64,000 nucleotides of DNA from Ophioderma brevispina (GCA_023653785.1 JAMKCH010057061.1:29875-93874), one strand, 5' to 3'. Shown: positions 37,441 through 49,635, counted from the first letter of the stretch. Program-made: numbers and translations. The notes: a model not told the origin generated them from the sequence alone.

Positions 37441-37807
37441 TTTAAAACATTTAGACAATGCTCATTGAATAATTAAAAAAATAGTTGGGGGATTTTTTTT
37501 TGTCTTTAGCTACAGTGCCTCCTGTTATTTCGGCATTTTTCACAATTTCAATTCACGCAACATGAGTATTGTTGCACTAAATATTTTTATTTCTCAAAGT
37601 ACTCTAATTTTTTTCTTCATTAATTATTGAAAAATGTTCTATTTAACTTTTATATGTTGCAATTTTTCCTGGGTCATACCATTATTTTGAAATAGGGGTG
37701 TTTTTAATATTTAAATAGGATTTCGCGGTACTCGGCTTTCGCGTAGCTTATTCCAAGAATATTAAGCTGTGGGCTAATGGACTAACAAAGACCTTGCCCT
37801 TGGTCAA

Positions 37808-37820
37808 TGACCTTTGACCT
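37808..37820 (-). promoter_or_regulatory. DR1-type nuclear receptor motif
   Basis: TGACCTTTGACCT is, on the minus strand, AGGTCAAAGGTCA, the consensus direct repeat with one-base spacing bound by RXR/HNF4-type receptors. It lies in the left arm of inverted repeat C, so it is repeat-borne. Function is not shown. Confidence 0.4.
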
Positions 37821-38269
37821 CATCAACAAATAAGTAATCCCATGTTGTACATATCACTCAAGTGTCAATGGAGGTCAATTTTACATTTTAGCCTATTTTT
37901 CAACTTGACCTTACATGACCTTTGAGTTGGGGGAATTTTTTTTCTTAACCTGCAGTGTTGCCAGATATTTCTGTATTTTACATCATTTCAAATACCGCAA
38001 AAGTGCATAATTCTTGCTTATGTACATTCACAAGGAAATTAATGTTGTATTAGAAATTGAAGAAATTTCAAAAATAAAAAACATTAAATAATATTTCATT
38101 CGACTCTCCTTTGTTACAATGTTTGGGTAGAATTTTAGGACTTGCCATTGAAGGCATTTTTTTTCTCTCTTGATGCCAGAATTACCTTAACCCTACATTT
38201 ACTTAGCTTTATGTGGAACACCTTAAACCACCGACAGAAATGTTTACAAAAGACCAGATGCTTACAATT

Positions 38270-39085
38270 TTACCTGAAGACGAGTATACCTAATAGAGAT
38301 TCGAATCAAGTAGTCAATGGATTGTTTGCAGCGTGCAGGGTCTGGTACGGTATGTTATGTTAATCAAAGATTCCCTCGGACTGATAGAGAAGCAGTTGAT
38401 CGTTATGCAATACAATTCAATGTATAACCCAAGGTTTGGAGTTTGGCGGGCTATTTTGAAATAATGGGTGCTCACACATGCGTGTATTTCTGCTTTAACG
38501 TCTTGAACAAAGTTAAGTACTAATGACTGTTGCAGTATTAGGCCATGAAAGTGACTTGAAATGACCCCCAATTTTGTTCACTCCCGTCGACGTGTCGTTA
38601 GAATTTTACTCAAATTTCGATGTATAATGACATTCTTGGATGTCTTCAAAATATACTGAGATAATTAAAATGTGAATTCTATATTTCAGTTTTCACGGAG
38701 CATTGAAAACAAACTTGGGCCAGTTAATTTCACTAACTCAGATTTTTTGACAGAACCGAATCTTAATTTGGGGACTTTTTATATTTTGACTATGTCTGAT
38801 GAAAATGAAGCCTATTATAGAATAGCCCAAACCCATAAAGTGTTTAATGTGAACTGCTCTTAAGAACGAGTATATTCTTGTTATGTCATGAATTGAAAGC
38901 AACAGGGGGTTAAAATGGCCTGATTGCAGGATACCAAGCTCATAGAAAACCTAGGGCGCTCACAGCGCCGCGGGGGGGCGGGCCAAGTCATTGAAGCCCG
39001 CAACACAGACTCGTCGATACGCTCGAGCTGTAAACAATGGACTACAGCTTTTCTTCCGATCTCTATTAGGTATACTCGTCTCAGC
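38270..39085. repeat. Short inverted repeat pair inside repeat C
   Basis: The word GACGAGTATACCTAATAGAG at about 38278 recurs inverted near 39060-39082, with further matches around ATGGATTGTTTGCAGC against its partner. A GC-rich run of Gs sits at about 38971-38977. No gene is recognised between. Confidence 0.6.
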
Positions 39086-39869
39086 ATTTACTACCAAAGA
39101 ATACCTTGTTCCACTAACCATTACCACAACTAATTTACTATTAATGACGTCACTATGACTCGAGGAAGCAAATCATCATATTTTTTCAATTAGCCCATAT
39201 GATAACAAGTAGAACTCTAGTTTATGCAAAACTAACAGCTGAAACACTCAACTTTGTTCAACAGAATATGATGCTTTAACCCATTTTACATGAACTTTTT
39301 TGTATCGAATATGTAAAGGCGTCATACCAGATTCAATTGAATAGATTGTCGTAAAGTGTGAGACACGCTATCGATTCCTTTGTTTGCCGTCACTCAAAGA
39401 AAGGATAAAGTGTCATGAACTTCGAGGCTGGGTGAAGAGGAGGATTAGGCCACGTAAATATTGTAGTTTGTTATGAGTGACCAAAACTCTTAAACTACTT
39501 AAATGATTGAACCAAGCTGTCAAATAGTATTTCTGGAACAAGATGAATAAATGTAAACGTGTCAAATTTTCTAGTATTCCTCAGTGACGTAAAAGAACTT
39601 TGGTGAGTATTAATTACTTACTTGTATCATTTTCTTCCGTTGAATGCTTCAGAGTTTGTTGAAGTTTGATGTTTGGAATTTATTCAGTGCATTTGCTTTG
39701 TATTATTATCTTCCTGAGAAAAGGAACATTTTTTAATTATGGCCTTATTATCCGGTATCGTGACATGGAATTTCTATTATTCTGATTGGGTAAAGTATAC
39801 AACCTCTCAGAACGAATGGAATCTTCGACACGCCCAAAAACGTTTAATGAAATGACAGGAATAAAAATT

Positions 39870-40035
39870 TCTACTATAATATTGATGGTTAACCATTAAA
39901 ACGGCAGTGTTTTGTCAATATCTTTGGAAAGAAATGGATTTGAAAGTTGAAATTTCAGCAAGACAATGAGAAAAATATGGCCTTTCATCTGATATCAAAA
40001 TTGATACTACTTCCGGTTAAATCTGGGTGGTCCCA
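39870..40035 (+). repeat. Dispersed repeat D, copy 1
   Basis: Matches 58968-59114 in inverted orientation. Shared words are ATTGATGGTTAACCATTAAA, ACGGC, TGATACTACTTCCGG against CGATACTACTTCCGG. Divergence is considerable. Confidence 0.75.
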
Positions 40036-40239
40036 AAGATGATTGGAACAAACACCTTTAAAGAAAGCATGTTAAAAGATGAGTTTAATTGTTTCACTAT
40101 ATAGATGTTTAAAATAGGATAGTCTTTAAAATGTTGTAACTATTTTGGAAACATTCTAAATAATTGGGTTCAATTTAGTGAAACCATTGAGCTAACAAAT
40201 GCAAATAACTTGTTTCAATATTGAAGCAACAACTGTACA

Positions 40240-41145
40240 ACAAGTAAGCAGCCCTTGGACATAGTATATAACATGAGATCCCTCATTTGTTGATGAGGTC
40301 AAAGGTCGTGTGCCAAGGTCAAAGGTCATGTGAGATCAATTTGTAAGATAGGCTGGGCGGCCCACAGCTTATATTATTTGAATATAGCGAGCGCGAAAGC
40401 GGAGAACCGCGAAATTCTAGTTAAATATTGAAAACACCCCTATTTCAAGATAATGGTATGACCCAGGAAGAATTGCAACATATAAAAAGTGAAATGGAAC
40501 ATTTTTCAATGTTAATGAAGAAAAAAATATAGTACTTTGAGAATAAAATTCATTTCTTCACATTTTATGTTGCAACAATATGCATTTTTGCTGAATTTGA
40601 AATTGTGAAAAATGCAGAAATAACAGGATGCACTGTAGCTAAAGAAAGAATTTCCCCCAACTATATTTTTTATTATTCAAATGAGCATTGTCTAAGGTGT
40701 TTAAGTTCATAACAACAATTGAATTGAAACTTTACCATATGATTTATGAGCTCTCCAAAATAGCTACTTTTGATCAATTTTAAACCATTGAAAAACACCC
40801 CTATTTCAAATAAATGGTATAGCCCAACACCACACCCTTTGATTATCTTCATGCTTGGGATGTAATATATAAATATCCGTAAAACACATATATCAAGAGA
40901 AATTAATCCATCATTTTGTTTTGTTAGTAATTTCCTAAAAAAATCAGTGATAAAAGGGGGAAAATACAGGGAAAATGAAAATGTCCTAGTTTTGGCCGTT
41001 GCCATGGCAACGAGATATGTATGACTAAATAAGGTCCATTTTTTGTTGGTTTCAGACAAAGGCCTATCATTGAGGAAAGTATGAAGGAAATCTATTTTTT
41101 GACCGTGGCCACCTTATAGTTGATTTTTACAGACAACTGCTCTTA
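40240..41145 (-). repeat. Large inverted repeat C, right arm
   Basis: Partner of 36635-37900 without the MITE. A 128-codon minus frame (40673-41059) runs through it. The matching left-arm DNA keeps only pieces of this frame and it matches no protein family I know, so I do not call it a gene. Confidence 0.9.
40296..40328 (+). promoter_or_regulatory. Two DR1-type nuclear receptor motifs
   Basis: AGGTCAAAGGTCG (40296-40308) and AGGTCAAAGGTCA (40316-40328) sit exactly 20 bases apart, start to start. The second is a perfect DR1. The left arm of the repeat keeps only one, so a duplication or loss occurred. Function is not shown. Confidence 0.45.
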
Positions 41146-42176
41146 ATAACTCACCCAATCCGGTGTGAAGTTAATTCCTTTCCCGAATGGCTGTCCCATG
41201 CGCACTGAATTGAGCATAGCTTGATGAGAATGAACTACTGCTTTGGGTAAGCCCGTACTACCCTTTACAATAAAATGAAAGAAGAAAACAAGAAAATATG
41301 CAAAGCTGAAAGCTTTTATTCGAAAAGTAAACTAATTTGTAGTAAATTGCCTGTTTTGTTCTATTCTTGAAATGGCTCCTAAGCCAGAATGCGGAAGTGT
41401 TTTTTGAGTTGGTTAAGCGTGAGAAATTAAACGTGGGTTAATTCTTTTTAATACGATACCAATCTGTATCCTTTTGGAAAATAAAAATATCTTGTCAATC
41501 CCAAGTCATCAATTTTATTTGCGTTTTCACTGAGACGATGTAAATGTAATGTATTGGATGTATTCTTGATAGAAGAATGAGACCCCAAAATGGAACTCCA
41601 GTCCCATTCTCGGTTAGCATAACACGTTACAGAAACGCCTTTGTTGCGGACTTTTAAGTTCCTTTTTCAGTTACAAATCCTAGAAGATGCAGTTTTATTT
41701 CCATTACATTTTTGTTAAAAACTATATACCAACTTGTTCATTTTTGTTGAAACGTATACAAAACTGTTCTCGAACTACATTTCCATTCGTCTGTGATGGA
41801 AACCGATACGATTTTATTTGCAAAATGATGAATCTGGAAAACCATCAAAGAATAAACCACAGCCATTATTTCTAGGTTAAAATCTCCCCGTGTTCTCCGT
41901 TGCGGAAGTATTTTTTTTTTGGACTTGCGGATGTACGCTGCGAAATTTCCATTTGTACGTCACGAACGATGGAATGAAGTTAAATTTGTTACGAGAAATG
42001 AAATATTTTTTATATATAGAATGGGAGGGCCGTATTATATGCATATTCTAGCAGAATCTATTGAACGAAGCGAAACTCAATTCAATGCACGCGAGGATCA
42101 AGTAAATGATACAACCCGAGAAAGTAAATTGGTAAATATTATATAGAAGCTCGGAGAAACTGGCGAGCAGGGAACT
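41146..42176. other. No recognised gene
   Basis: Plus frames at 41687-41875 and 41919-42146 (62 and 75 codons) have no known motifs. Confidence 0.4.
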
Positions 42177-42259
42177 AAAAAAAGACGAAAAATACACGGT
42201 CTCGAACCCGGAGCCTCTCGCTTTCTAGGTGTGAGAAATACCACTGGGCCACAGAGGAC
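42177..42259 (-). repeat. tRNA-like sequence with Pol III boxes and T-run
   Basis: On the minus strand an exact-consensus A-box TGGCCCAGTGG (about 42242-42252) is followed by a B-box GGTTCGAGACC (42198-42208) at normal tRNA spacing. A run of seven Ts at 42183-42177 could end Pol III transcription. The anticodon stem pairs in part (CTCAC with GCGAG), but the acceptor 3-prime strand does not match the 5-prime GTCCTCT and the T-stem has mismatches. It is therefore a tRNA pseudogene or SINE head, not a working tRNA. Confidence 0.55.
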
Positions 42260-42317
42260 TGTGTTAATGTGGATACCAGTGAACGAGCACTAATGTATTT
42301 CAGTCTTTATTTCAGAG

Positions 42318-42426
42318 TTTCAAGCGGCCGTAATTATATCATGCTAGAATCATGCATAGAATCATGCTAGAATCATGCATAGAATCATGTTTCAAGCGGC
42401 CGCAATTATATCATGCTAGAATCATT
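42318..42426. repeat. Short tandem repeat around TTTCAAGCGGCCG
   Basis: TTTCAAGCGGCCG plus the following ATTATATCATGCTAGAATC occurs twice (from 42318 and from about 42389). Between them ATCATGCATAGA / ATCATGCTAGA words repeat. The second copy contains an 8-bp GCGGCCGC palindrome. Confidence 0.9.
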
Positions 42427-42839
42427 CGTGACCCATCTCAGCACAATAAAATTCAAGGATTCTGGGATTGGACATGGAGGTCAATCGGGATATGAACATT
42501 GTCGTTGCTTATTGTAGCGCAGCAGTGCCTGAATTATCGAAATCGCTTATTATTTACAGTTGTGGTATTGCTACTAAGAAATCAAACCCCCCTTTCCAAT
42601 TTTGAGTTTTTCATGTTTTTAGTTTGTTATGGCAATTTTAGAGGAAAGCATGAATACCTTATGAAAGCCGAGTCTTATGTACACGCAATATCGCAAAATG
42701 ACAATTGATCAACCTTGTTACAACTATTGAGGGCGCTTCTCTGGCGCTTATCCTGAAATTGTTTCAAAGCGGCATGGAGTCGTTTCTGATATCAAATCAA
42801 ATAAAGAAGACTTGCATTGGAATTATAATTGATATTGCA

Positions 42840-42892
42840 CCTTGAGTTAAAAGGACTTTAACTCAAGACCTTGAGTTAAAGAGACTTTAACG
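42840..42892. repeat. Tandem and palindromic TTGAGTTAAA repeat
   Basis: CCTTGAGTTAAAAGGACTTT is repeated in tandem with small changes. The first unit is also a hairpin with arms TTGAGTTAAA and TTTAACTCAA around five bases. Confidence 0.8.
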
Positions 42893-43894
42893 TTGATCAG
42901 AAGTCCAGATCAAACACTTGCATGCTCATAATAATTCATGTCCTGTTTTAAAAGTTCCCTTCCTCTTTGTAGATATTAAGAAAATTTACAGTTGCGTTAT
43001 ACTGTACTGCTTTCTCTCACCTCTGCTGAATTTCAAACCCTTTCTTTAGATATCTTTGATTTCACCTAAGCCTGCGTATCTATTGATACACGCTGTAATG
43101 TAATTGAAATAATGGAAACTGCTACATGAATAGCTAGAGCAACGTTGTCAGACTCGTTGTACAGACCAAACAGGTTTGACAGAAGATACCTTGCAAATAA
43201 ACTAACATTGACGGTTTTGACAAGGAAACAATCATTCGTAAAGTGCATCAATTCTAACAGAGGAAGGAATTTCCATCATTAGATAAACTGTTGACCTTCG
43301 TCAAGATATTAACTTCAGTGGTGAGAGAACGAGTCTCTGGAAAAACCTTGGATTTAAATTGAAACATCAGAATGGCAGAAAGTTCTTGATCGAAAGAGCC
43401 GATATTGTTTACTACGATATCAATATCTACGCAAAAATAAAAAGATCAAAATCATAGATCTCGACGAAACATGGATTAACAATCGCATAAACTGAAAAAA
43501 ACGCCTGCTTGCATGATATAGGACAGAAGGTAAACGTAAAACATCTATACTCGTATTGCGCGCGCGCTGATAGAGGAGTTGGGAATAATGTCTGGATCAT
43601 ATCCATTAGGTGATGAAATAGGGAGGAAGCATTTTAATCTATCCCAAAGTCGCTTCGTGCACAACAATATAAAGTGACTTAAAAGGCACAGGGCAAATTA
43701 CAAACTACTCTGTTTACTCTCTTTCAGAAGATTGAACTTTGTACAATTTAATAACAATCATTTATAATTGTTGCTCAATTCAAATTTAAAAAACGGTTGT
43801 TTGTGTTTAGGAATTGAAACATTTTTTTTACATCTTCCACTGTATCATGGAGCCATAAGGTGAAAGAAATTCGTAGGTTAGAGCCACTGTACGT
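42893..43894. other. No recognised gene; short GC alternation
   Basis: Contains alternating GCGCGCGCGC at about 43557-43568, a potential Z-DNA former. A 61-codon minus frame at 43066-43251 has no known motif. Confidence 0.4.
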
Positions 43895-44180
43895 GGCCGG
43901 TATTCACAAAGAATTTAATCCTGGCCCTTAACTTAAGTCAAGATAAGTCCTACTAGAAGGACTCTAAAATTCATTCTTCTTTACTATAGTAGCTTTTTTC
44001 TGCTAAAAATACAAAGAGAAAAATAAAAAACTTTAAAAACCGAAACCAAGTATGGTCAATTGAAAACCAAAATTATTTTAATTTCATATTTTTTTTTTTA
44101 AAGATTTTTAAAGGGTCTTTCTAGATGGAATTAGTCCTGGACTAAGATAGCCAGGACTAAGTCTTTTGTGAATATCGGCC
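43895..44180. mobile_element. Small MITE with GGCCGGTATTCACA termini
   Basis: The left end GGCCGGTATTCACAAAGA and the right end read inward GGCCGATATTCACAAAAGAC are inverted partners. The match continues through TTAATCCTGG against TTAGTCCTGG. At 286 bases it has no coding capacity. The first 14 bases resemble the ends of the 16.6-kb long-TIR element (GGCCTGTATTCTCA), suggesting the same transposase superfamily could mobilise both; that is inference. Confidence 0.85.
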
Positions 44181-47100
44181 GTTAGTTTTATACTGTATGG
44201 TCCTTCTACACTTTGATTAAATTTACAATGACAAAGACATACAAAGAAAGTTCCCGGAATTCTTAGGACTAAAGAGTTTTCAATATAGGCGACGGATTTA
44301 CAAAGTAGTGTTTGCATGTTTATGTGTTTATGTCCAATATTTATCCAACGTGCTGCAACCATTAACGCTTTGCCTGGACTTGGGTCACTTCTGACCCAGA
44401 TTCACTTCAGTTATCCTTGTTTTAGCCAGGCAACTGGAACCAGTCTCTCAAAACTAGCGAAACATAGCACTTCTGACCGCAGCCAGCCCTAGAGTTCTAG
44501 TAGAGTGTCTCGCCACGAGGCCGTTGATCAATGAAACTGCCAACCTGATATCAGCACATGTGCCCACACTTGTTTGCCGTTGGGAGGTCAAGTGATTGCT
44601 TATTTTATCCCTAAAGTCCCTGGTGTGTGAGGCCTTGAAATTGCCTAGCACGGGTCCAGGTTTACGTGGACCAGTGTGGAGTGTGGTATTGACTATTGTA
44701 TTAGTCGTATTAGTTTGGTAACGTATGTGAAAGTAATGAATGAGGCCCAATATCACCTGTGTGGACAACGCAAAAAAATCCATTGGTACCATATTCAGAA
44801 TTCAAAAGCGCACCTGCGTTTTAGAGTGGTAGTATTTCACATTTTAGCGTACGTACTTTTACCAGTGCCCCTCTATGTTTGAACACTGCACGTACACTGT
44901 ACAACCGTATTGACATAGAGAACACGGTATTACTTTAAGAACGCGCGGGACTAGGAGTTGCTGCAAAGTTGATTGTTGAGCCCTCCAAAAACAGCGTTAA
45001 ACGTAAAAAAGTACATGTTGTCCATATATCAGCGCGAATCGAGTAGAGTAGTTATAGTTTGGCCCTCTTGAGATGTTATTCATGGATACAAAATGTCTCC
45101 GAATAGCGGACTGTGTCTCACCATGGAAGAAGAAAGAGATAAGAGGAACCACAACGACGTCCACAATCGATTTTAATCTGTTTTACATTCACCCCTCACA
45201 AAGGAGGGATTTAACAAGGCGAGCAGTCATTACTGTAGAATATTTTGAAAACTATGTCCGAAAACGTAAAAGGTGGAATATTGAATATTACAACATGCTC
45301 CGGCTCTACGGTGTGTATTTGTTGCTGTGTTTGTTATCATAAGAGTTCATGTACATCGTTATGCGTTAGCTTTACTGCCCAAGACTGCCCATTGTGAAAA
45401 ATAAAGGATGAAAGTTTCACTAAAATTGAACGTTGGACCGGGGGAGCGTCTTGGATTTTCGTTGGGACCTATGCTCGTTCCAGCGGTTCTGAAAGTGACC
45501 AATTTTCAGTTAAAATACACCCGGCCCCTCTATTGGACCAACTTTCGTGAAATTATACCGTTTCAGTGAAAAATATACACCTAACGGCACAGGAGTAATA
45601 TGAATCCAAGAAGAAAGGTTACTGTGCTCATTATACATATATTTTCCACTAGTCTTATCCCAGTTATATCTTCTTTTTGAATTTCACTTAATAATGTATT
45701 ATAAACGTCTTTACTTGTATGCGAAAATTTTGATTAATATTGTAACCAATACTTTCCACTGTACTGCATTATTTACATCATTATTTATCATATGTTTTTG
45801 CTGTAGGCCATTCTATTGATAAACAAATAAAAATTGATTGAAGATGGAAGGTTAATTTGCCAGTGAGATTATACATTTGTTGGACCTGTCTCATGATACA
45901 TGAAAAAAAAAGATATACATTTAAAATAGCCAATATACAGCAAAAATGACACCTGTGCTACTGCAAGAGAAAAAATACACAGTCAGTCGCGAGGGTACCT
46001 CGATAATGAAGTCATTCGCCCGATTCTGTTCATGATCCCGTCATGCGAGAGTTAGTCAATCTGTACATTGACCGAACAACTTTATGATTGAGACTCAAAC
46101 ATGGTAATTGAAAATAGTAATTAGAAGTAATTTATGAGTTGGTTGAATATTTAATTTTGATTTGAATGATCAGCTTCACCTCATCGTATTTTCCAGAAAA
46201 ATGACATCCGAATTTATTCTTGAACCAAAATGACAATTTTTAAAAGTACCCTTTTTAAGGGAGTCAGCCACATGCCCCCCTTTCCCATCTACCCCTGTTT
46301 ACGTTTTACTAACATGTGAATTATTTTGCAACTTGTATGTTTACATCAAACTGCAAGCTTTCTGTTGGCGCTACCTTCATTCGGGTAAATACATTCATTC
46401 CAATACCAAAATTGTTTTACCCAAACTCTATTAAAAACATTCGAAAATTGTTCGATTACACTAGTCCTTCATAACATTTGCACAGTGTTCAATATGATTC
46501 GCCTTGGTCAGTCCACACAATTGCGCGCGTGTTGAAACAGGCGCCAGCCTTGGCAATGCTTGATTAGGACTGGTCACCCTGGCCTGCTGTGTGTTAGTTA
46601 ATAGAAAAGCAGTACACAAGCACCCGCCTAGTTAATTCAATGCGATTTAATTTCACGAGACTAGTTTGCTACCCCATCCTTGTTTTAAAAATATCAGCAA
46701 TATTAATGAATTGTTGTGAAGATGAAGGATGTGACTTATTTATGTACCGGTCCCTATATTGATGTGTGGTAAAAAAGGTTTGACACAGTTAAATATTATA
46801 ACAATTAAGATAATATTTACAACGTGTGTTCAACGTCGTTATTAAAAAACTCTGAAATAGGGTCGGTAGGTGTTAATGTTAACAACAAAATAATCTAAAT
46901 GTAATTTAAAGTTCAAATACCTGAAGATGAATTTGTGGTTAAGAAGGAAAATAGTTGTTCGTAATTTGATTTTGAAATGTTGTTCAAAATGGTGAGTATT
47001 CATAATACTGTATGCTTGGAAGCACCACTGACAGTCATGGATGCTGACAATACTGCCAATATTTTATCAAACTTAAAAAAAAAAAAAACACACTCCACCC

Positions 47101-47300
47101 CCCCCACACCCCCCCACCCCCCCGAGGGTTATTTTGACTGTATGTTTAGGTTATTTTTCCTATTTGTATCATGAAACCAGTCCGATCACAACTGATTTGT
47201 ACCCCATAGTGGGACTAGACTTGATTAATTGAATTGATACTACCCTAGCGGTATCCCGCATTTTGTAGCTACTCCCTCTTTTTTTCCATTGGTTCCTCGA
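44181..47300. other. No recognised gene
   Basis: Frames of 84-112 codons at 44108-44362 and 44454-44792 (minus), and 68 and 89 codons at 44676 and 45073 (plus), match nothing known to me. GATAAGAGGAACCACAACGAC at about 45138 recurs inverted near 51010-51040, so part of this is a dispersed repeat. A- and C-runs occur at 47076-47125. Confidence 0.4.
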
Positions 47301-48929
47301 CCAACAATCCAACCCGAACCACCCGACCCGTGTTGATCGGTTTCCAGGGAAGCCGCCTATGTTTGAGTATTTACTTCGCAGCATTAATCGCGTGATGAAT
47401 CAGGGATTTCCCGATGACCCGGATTCTTTACGCAATGAAGAAACAACACGAACTGAGAATTTATTCGAGCGAGAAATCTGAATAGCATTATCCTCGGAAG
47501 GGCAACTTGAGAGAATATGAAAACAGTCGCAGTTGTGGGGAGGCAGAAGATCGTTAAAAGGCCAGGTGGGTCGTATGTGGTTCATTCTTATCTCTTTCTT
47601 CATTGTCTCACGGCCGCCTGGATTTACTAAAGTTGAAATCGATGACACAAATCCACGCACCCATGTGAGAACTCATTCGTAGTCAGAGCACTACACCCCG
47701 GTCATACACGTTTCAACATACTTGAAGCAATTTTAAATTGACCCCACCACGTTTTTGATCTTATTGACCCTTTAAAGCTAAAAATACGCTTTCACAAGAA
47801 ACATTTGGCACTTATGCTCCACAAGCCCATTGTAAGGGACGTGATCGATTGACATATTTAATACCTAAACACTTCTTTACACCACGTTTCTAAAATCTTA
47901 GTGATACCCTCCTCCTTCTTTCTTGACATGCGTAAGAAACTTCTCTGTTCTAGGTATACGTCGCACTTTGTTTTGCTTTCTGGCTTACAGATCAAACCAA
48001 TATGCCAAAAGGACTCATAAAATATGGCAGGATTAACCCCACATTCAATTGGTTTTTTCCTTTTCCCCCCCTTTTTTTTTTCATCTCCTTTCTGAAGTGC
48101 AAGTGTGTATTACAGGATATAAACGTATGAAGTACAGATGTCCATTTTGGGATCAGCAAAAAACAATAAGATGATATTACAAGAGTATGGTATAAGTATG
48201 GTATTAAAAAAAGGAATATGTTAGGGTATGCAAAAATACGGCCCACTGTATCAATGTCTTACAGAGGTGAACAATACTGTAAACTCGTCTTCGTTGTTGA
48301 TTTGCAAGGCCAATAGAAGGTATAGTTCGAAAGCTCTGCCGACGACCGCCATCTTCATCACGTCAGCCCAAGACCAAACAACTCTAAAACCGGAATCCAA
48401 ATGTATTTGTAAAAAGAAAATCCACGCATTAAAAAAAAAGAAAACACAAACATGTTTTAGAACCTATATTTTGTTTAAACGTTTCATATAGAGAGTGTCC
48501 AGTTTTCGAATAGCCATCATCTTTTAGGGTTAGACAATTTACACTTACTTGAACCATGGAGGAAAGAGTTAAGAAGGGAAAACACCACAATCCATCTGTA
48601 ACCATAGAATTGGAATATAAAGTGCACATTTGGCGAAAGGTTAACGAAAAGTATTTTTGTAGAGAATCTAGCATAAAAATTAATTTTTGGCTCGCTCCGT
48701 TCGCAAAATCTATTTTTCTCCTTTTTGAGCAATTTCATTTGTTTTTATTTGTTTACGGGCCTTCCTAATCCGTTTTTCTCACGCGAAAAACATGCGGATC
48801 GCGGTTGTTTCTTCATTGCATAATTGAAGATTTTAGGTCTGCGGTAATCGGGGCTCAGCCACGCGTTGTATGCTGGAGAACATACCCAAACAAATACGAC
48901 GGCATTCAAGGGGAAACCGGTCAACACGT
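47301..48929. other. No recognised gene
   Basis: About 60 bases around 47320-47370 match 48890-48935 in inverted orientation (GGAAACCGATCAACACG against GGAAACCGGTCAACACG). Several short frames overlap on both strands without known motifs. Confidence 0.4.
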
Positions 48930-48940
48930 CAAATTTACCG

Positions 48941-49000
48941 GGTGGGGGGGGGGGGGGGGAAGGGGCGGGGGGGGAGGAGGGGGGGGGGGAGGAGGAAAAG
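48941..49000 (+). repeat. Poly-G/GGA tract
   Basis: Runs of up to about ten Gs interrupted by A and C. At least four G-tracts close together could form a G-quadruplex on the plus strand. The three overlapping Gly-rich frames across it are artefacts. Confidence 0.9.
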
Positions 49001-49229
49001 GGAAAAAAATTACTGGAAATGGGGTATCGGGATGTGCGGCCGGGAAAGGTATAATTTTCAGCCCTCTGGTATAGTAATCGGTCCTTTTTCTTGGCGATGT
49101 GATGTATATGAAAGCGGTTGCATTTATGTTACCAAATTATAGTTTCCAGTGGTCAATCAGATATAAAGAATGAAGCCAATATGGCTCAAATTTGTATTTT
49201 AACAGTATTTTTCTCTCACTTCTGGGGCT

Positions 49230-49460
49230 TTGTCCAAAAACCTCTGCGAAAGTATGTTTTGCACTAAATGCGGCTCCAGCGTTATGCTATTTTGTGCCCT
49301 TTCTTCCCCACTCTGCCTTGGGCCGTCTTGCGCCCCTCCCAGCTGCGTCATTGCGTTGGCCAATCCCTGCGTCTTCTCCCCGCCCCTCCCCTTCCCCCCG
49401 GCGCCCGTCGGCAGCTGTTGTAACTTCTCTCTCCCGGGTGCTTACAAAACAAAGGACTCC
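49230..49460. promoter_or_regulatory. GC-rich patch with CCAAT and GC boxes (possible promoter)
   Basis: Strongly GC-richer than its surroundings with several CpGs. TTGGCCAATCC (about 49355-49365) contains a CCAAT box. CCCCGCCCCTCCCC (about 49378-49391) is an Sp1-type GC box, and TGCGTCATTGCG lies just upstream. This cluster is promoter-like, but I see no downstream first exon. Two overlapping 130-codon frames here reflect low stop density in GC-rich DNA. Confidence 0.25.
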
Positions 49461-49635
49461 GGAGGGGGGCCGACAGGTGGGAACGGGAAAAGAAAAGAGA
49501 GGAACGAGAACAAAGCCCCACTATCCCCCCAACCCACCCCCAATCCCAACCCAAAAAAAAACAGAAAACAATCAAAAAAAATAAAATTGTTGACATCATG
49601 GAAGCCTATTCATTATCATTAACTTTGCTCGCCCC

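Larger units (their letters stand above)
36635..37900 (+). repeat. Large inverted repeat C, left arm
   Basis: Reverse complement of about 40240-41145. Shared landmarks include GATAGGCCTTTG, AACCAACAAAA, CATGAAGATAATCA, GGTGTGGTGTT, GCTACAGTGC, TGGGTCATACCATTAT, TTTCGCGGT, AAGCTGTGGGC and TGACCTTTGACCTCATC. The left arm is longer because of the MITE at 37101-37440. The interval between arms (about 37900-40240) shows only one short further inverted match (about 38270-38340 with 39010-39085). Whether this was one foldback element or two separate insertions is unclear. Confidence 0.9.

Noticed and set aside
40673..41059. 128-codon minus-strand frame
   Set aside because: It lies wholly in an arm of the inverted repeat and matches no known family; the partner arm does not keep it open.
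48805..49142. Three overlapping Gly-rich frames
   Set aside because: They are produced by the poly-G tract in all frames.
49192..49622. Two overlapping 130-codon frames
   Set aside because: GC-rich DNA lowers stop frequency; the frames overlap each other and show no domain.
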